Assembly (NCBI RefSeq): GCF_030581075.1
Contig: NZ_JAUQSW010000004.1
Span: 433,874-497,873, forward strand
Direction of reading: 5' to 3'
Length of the DNA: 64,000 nt
Source of the DNA: Hymenobacter cheonanensis
GTDB taxonomy: Bacteria; Bacteroidota; Bacteroidia; Cytophagales; Hymenobacteraceae
This document shows, one piece after another, positions 61,231 through 64,000 of the stretch; the first letter of the stretch is position 1; each line of letters starts with the position of its first letter. A model generated the notes under the pieces. It saw only the letters and a list, made by a program, of their open reading frames with translations, did not search any database and had not been told where the DNA came from. Made by a program: the position numbers and the translations under genes.

Positions 61231-62037
61231 CTAGTACAAATAGTTGAGCGCGGTTACGTCGTTGGTGTTAAACGGACGGTTTACGCCGTTGCCCACGCAG
61301 GCCAGCATCCAGGAGTTGGGGTCGGCCGAGGCCGGCGTGCCGGGAATCTGGATGGCACCCACGGTGCTAGCCCCTTCGTTGCTGGCCGAGCCGCCGCAGC
61401 TGTAGGCGCGGTTCATGTAGTCGGTGTGGCGGAAGCCGATGCAGTGGCCCATCTCGTGCGCCATGATGGTGGCGATGTAGTTGATGTTCGAGCTGTTAAT
61501 CACGTTGGGCACCAGCGTGAAGCCGGGGGCGGGGTTGCCGCCGCTCGGGAAGCCGCCCGACTGGCCCAGCACACCCGTGCCGAGGTTAGACGAGTACTTC
61601 ACCGGCAGGTCGGCCGTGCCCGAGGTAATGCGGCGGAAAGTCAGCTGCAGGCTGGCGGCATTGTAGCGGCGGATGGCCTCGTCGATAGCCGACACGTAGG
61701 TCGAGTTGAACTGGCTTGAGATGCTCACGGTGAGCACGCGGGGCAGGCCCGTTACGAGGTTGGTGGTGCGGTACTGCTCATCGGCACCTACGCGCAGCAT
61801 TTTATAGTCGCTTTTGCTAGCCAGCAGCTCGGGCGACAGGAAGATGTCACCTTCTACCACGTAGCCGCCATCCACGGCTTTGAGGTCGCTGGTGCCGAAG
61901 CCCAGGGCTTGAACCTGGGCCTTTACGTCGTTCGAGACGGCGGTGGGCTGGGTGGCAGTATCCTGGGCTTTCTGGCAGCCGGCCAGGGAGAGCATTGCGC
62001 TGGCCCCCAGGACCAAAAGGGAAGAGAACTTGAACAT
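61231..62037 (-). CDS. HEIGH-type metallopeptidase lipoprotein (M57), copy 2
   Basis: 268 residues from MFKFSSLLVLGASA, with lipobox LAGC. Zinc motif HEMGHCIGFRHTDYMNR is identical to copy 1, and long shared blocks (ADEQYRTTNLVTGLPRVLTVS, GQSGGFPSGGNPAPGFTLVP) show recent duplication. The 5' leaders of the two genes are also alike (TGGTTTGG followed by AAAAG, then GCCAAATGTG), so the duplicated unit included the promoter region. Regions between Asp55 and Leu90 differ most. Confidence 0.9.
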   Translation of the reverse strand: MFKFSSLLVLGASAMLSLAGCQKAQDTATQPTAVSNDVKAQVQALGFGTSDLKAVDGGYVVEGDIFLSPELLASKSDYKMLRVGADEQYRTTNLVTGLPRVLTVSISSQFNSTYVSAIDEAIRRYNAASLQLTFRRITSGTADLPVKYSSNLGTGVLGQSGGFPSGGNPAPGFTLVPNVINSSNINYIATIMAHEMGHCIGFRHTDYMNRAYSCGGSASNEGASTVGAIQIPGTPASADPNSWMLACVGNGVNRPFNTNDVTALNYLY

Positions 62038-62542
62038 TGGTTTGGTTTGGAAAAGGATGAATGAGAGGTGAAAACTGTGAGCCAAATGTGAAGAGAAAAT
62101 TTTACCTAACAACTGTAAGTATCGTAAATGCCTAAATATTACACGTTTGTGTAACATTGTTGCTACAAAATTATAGCAAGATTTAATATGATTTTTTAGG
62201 TATGAGGCGAGCATAAAATTGGCCTGCCGTCGCCTGGAAGCCACTCGCAAGGCTGGGTGGCCGGGCCGCTGCCGGACCACTAAAAATCGACTCGTAAAAA
62301 CCGGACGTCATTGACTGTCGGTCTGGCAGGCGCTGGTAAAAGGGGCTGCCTGCGCTAGCTGCCGGTAGCCTTGGCGAGGGTGGGGCCGCCTGGTTTTACC
62401 ACCCATAAGTGCCAGCCCGGCCGCCTGCGCAGGGCGCCTTCCGGCCCAAACCTTTCGGCTTGCCGAATCGGTTATCTTTGCTAGATTCCCCCTTTCGTGC
62501 GGCCCGGTAAGCGGCCGCCTCATCTATAGATTTTTCAGCCTT
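62038..62542. other. 505-base AT-rich divergent region
   Basis: No gene seen. 62090-62220 is strongly AT-rich for this genome. It contains the leader of metallopeptidase copy 2 and the promoter of the RicT/PSP1 gene. No repeat of the palindromic family lies here. Confidence 0.5.
62473..62480 (+). promoter_or_regulatory. -7 box of the RicT/PSP1 gene
   Basis: TATCTTTG, exact match to TAnnTTTG, 62 bases before the ATG. A weak TTTC at 62453-62456 may serve as the -33 element. Confidence 0.55.
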
Positions 62543-64000
62543 ATGGCTTGTACTACTTGTTCATCCGGCGGCGGCTGCTCGACTTCGAAGGTCGGGGGCT
62601 GCGGCTCCAAGGGTGGCTGCTCTTCGGGCGGCTGCACCCGGCTCAATGTCTTCGACTGGCTCGCCGATGTCGACATGCCCTCTGATTTTCGGGGCTTCGA
62701 CTGCGTCGAAATTCGCTTTAAGGGCGGTCGCAAAGAGTTTTTTCGCAACGATAAGCACCTGCCCCTGGTAACCGGCGACGCCGTGGTGGTGGAGGCTGCC
62801 GGCTCGGGCTGGCACCTGGGCCACGTGAGCCTGAAGGGCGAGCTGGTGCGCCTGCAAATGCGTAAGAAGAAGGTACCTACCGACTCGCGCGACATCCGCC
62901 CCATTCTGCGCGTGGCCACGCCCGACGATGAGGCGCGCTGGCAGGCCGTGCGCGACCTCGAAAACGGCACCATGTTTCGGGCCCGGGCTGTGGTTGATGA
63001 GCTGCGCCTCAAAATGAAGCTCTCCGACGTGGAGTACCAGGCCGACCGCACGCGGGCGCTCTTCTACTACTCGGCCGAGGACCGCGTTGATTTTCGGGAG
63101 CTTATTCGGCGGCTGGCCGATGAGTTTCGGGTGCGCGTGGAGATGCGCCAGATTTCCTTGCGCCAGGAGGCCGGCCGTATCGGCGGCATCGGCGTGTGCG
63201 GCCGCGAGCTGTGCTGCTCTACCTGGCTTACCGACTTTAAGGCCGTGAGCACCACCGCCGCCCGCTACCAGAACCTGAGCCTCAACCCCCAGAAGCTGGC
63301 CGGCCAGTGCGGCCGCCTCAAGTGTTGCCTCAACTACGAGCTTGACGCTTACCTCGATGCTCTCAAGGATATTCCGCAGGTGCAGCGCCCGCTGCAAATA
63401 GCCACGGGCGAGGCGTTTTTGCAGAAAACCGACATCTTCCGCAAGCGCATGTGGTTTGCCTTCCGGGGCGATAACAACTGGGTGATGCTCAGCGCCGAGC
63501 GCGTGCGCGAAGTGCTCGAAATGAACAAGCGCGGCGAAAAGCCCGATGCCTTGCTAGCCCCCCGCCAGGAAGAAGAAGTGGCCCCCGCCGTTTCGACCCT
63601 CATGGAAGGCGACCTTGACCGCCTCGACGACCAGATAAAAGCCGGCAGCAAGCGCGGCAAGCGCAAGCGCAAGGAGCGCCCCGACCGCCCCGAGGCCAGC
63701 GCTAGCCCCGCCGGCACCCCCGAGGTGCGCGAGCCCCGCGAAGGCCGCGAGCCCCGCCGCCGCGAGCGCATTGAAGGCAGCCGGCCGCCCCGCCCCGAGA
63801 GTGGCCAGCGCCCCGCCCGTGCCGAAAGCCTGCCCGCTGCCCCCCGCGCCGAGGGCACCCCTGGCCCCCCTGCTGCCCCCGCCGAAAATGCTGCCGAGCA
63901 GCGTGGCCGCCGGGGTGCCGCCGCCCGCCCGCTCAACCGCCGGGGTGGCCGCGGCCACCGTGAGGGCGGCGAAGGCAGCCCGCCCCGCCCCGACCAGGAG
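62543..64000 (+). CDS. RicT/YaaT-like PSP1-domain protein, 3' end cut off by the window edge
   Basis: At least 486 codons, open to the window end. The N-terminus is Cys-rich (Cys3, 6, 12, 20, 26, 31). A PSP1 domain follows (FRGFDCVEIRFKGGRKEFFRN...FYYSAEDRVDFRELIRRLADEFRVRVEMRQISLRQEAGRIGGIGVCGRELCC...GQCGRLKCCLNYE), with paired Cys of the kind that hold Fe-S clusters in B. subtilis RicT. After about residue 335 comes a long basic/acidic disordered tail with RGG-like segments (NRRGGRGHREGG). In Bacteroidota this gene usually precedes gldH. RNA-processing role is inferred from RicT and the tail. Confidence 0.9.
   Translation, partial: MACTTCSSGGGCSTSKVGGCGSKGGCSSGGCTRLNVFDWLADVDMPSDFRGFDCVEIRFKGGRKEFFRNDKHLPLVTGDAVVVEAAGSGWHLGHVSLKGELVRLQMRKKKVPTDSRDIRPILRVATPDDEARWQAVRDLENGTMFRARAVVDELRLKMKLSDVEYQADRTRALFYYSAEDRVDFRELIRRLADEFRVRVEMRQISLRQEAGRIGGIGVCGRELCCSTWLTDFKAVSTTAARYQNLSLNPQKLAGQCGRLKCCLNYELDAYLDALKDIPQVQRPLQIATGEAFLQKTDIFRKRMWFAFRGDNNWVMLSAERVREVLEMNKRGEKPDALLAPRQEEEVAPAVSTLMEGDLDRLDDQIKAGSKRGKRKRKERPDRPEASASPAGTPEVREPREGREPRRRERIEGSRPPRPESGQRPARAESLPAAPRAEGTPGPPAAPAENAAEQRGRRGAAARPLNRRGGRGHREGGEGSPPRPDQE

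Noticed and set aside
1..64000. tRNA or rRNA genes
   Set aside because: I looked for T-loop GGTTCGA-type sequences with a matching acceptor stem and for rRNA landmarks and found none; a covariance-model scan would settle it.

Overview
The window is one continuous, gene-dense piece of chromosome from a high-GC member of the Bacteroidota, most like Hymenobacter and relatives (Hymenobacteraceae, Cytophagales). The evidence is: a GC-rich sequence with -7 boxes of the Bacteroidota type (TAnnTTTG); a secreted subtilase-like protein ending in a type IX secretion (Por) sorting domain; a trp operon in the order E-G-D-C-F-B-A; a CarboxypepD-regulatory-like domain on the TonB receptor; and a RicT/PSP1 protein of the kind that precedes gldH in Bacteroidota. 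There are no rRNA or tRNA genes, transposases, phage genes or CRISPR arrays that I could see. Genus-level placement is inference.

Layout. 1-5.2 kb: a truncated MarR-type regulator, an acyl-CoA synthetase, then a forward run of an arginase-fold protein with damaged metal ligands, a small cytochrome b5-like protein, murQ and a conserved hypothetical. 5.2-10.8 kb: two small exported proteins, the GTPases der and era, hemH, and a PRC-barrel/membrane-anchored gene pair. 11.1-15.1 kb: uvrA and three small genes, one made of tandem five-residue repeats. 15.6-21.4 kb: a complete tripartite RND efflux operon (adaptor, pump, outer-membrane factor). 21.4-25.2 kb: a siderophore-type TonB receptor plus PepSY membrane protein behind a palindromic operator candidate. 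25.2-32.6 kb: the whole tryptophan operon on the minus strand, with a Bacteroidota-type promoter, a Trp-Trp leader peptide and an attenuator terminator; four of its internal junctions carry long palindromic repeat elements. 32.6-36.3 kb: a CvfB-like RNA-binding protein, a TonB-like protein and an outer-membrane barrel. 36.4-41.2 kb: a radical-SAM DNA modification/repair protein and its usual DUF4130 partner, separated by three unrelated genes, then rmlD. 41.4-47.3 kb: a BLUF photoreceptor, an MFS exporter, a GreA/B-like factor and an AraC regulator divergent from an aldehyde dehydrogenase/DUF779 pair, with a probable operator between them. 47.2-57.4 kb: pbpC, birA, rsfS, ftsH, a LUD protein, an LpxH-like phosphoesterase, a secreted propeller-like protein and a zinc alcohol dehydrogenase. 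57.4-64 kb: a type IX-secreted S8-family protein, two tandem HEIGH-type metallopeptidase lipoproteins, and a 3'-truncated RicT/PSP1 gene.

Most of the window is core housekeeping and envelope biology. The parts most worth a second look are the attenuated trp operon peppered with palindromes, the interrupted radical-SAM/DUF4130 module, the 21-bp-spaced direct repeats in front of the aldehyde dehydrogenase, and several family members with altered active sites.
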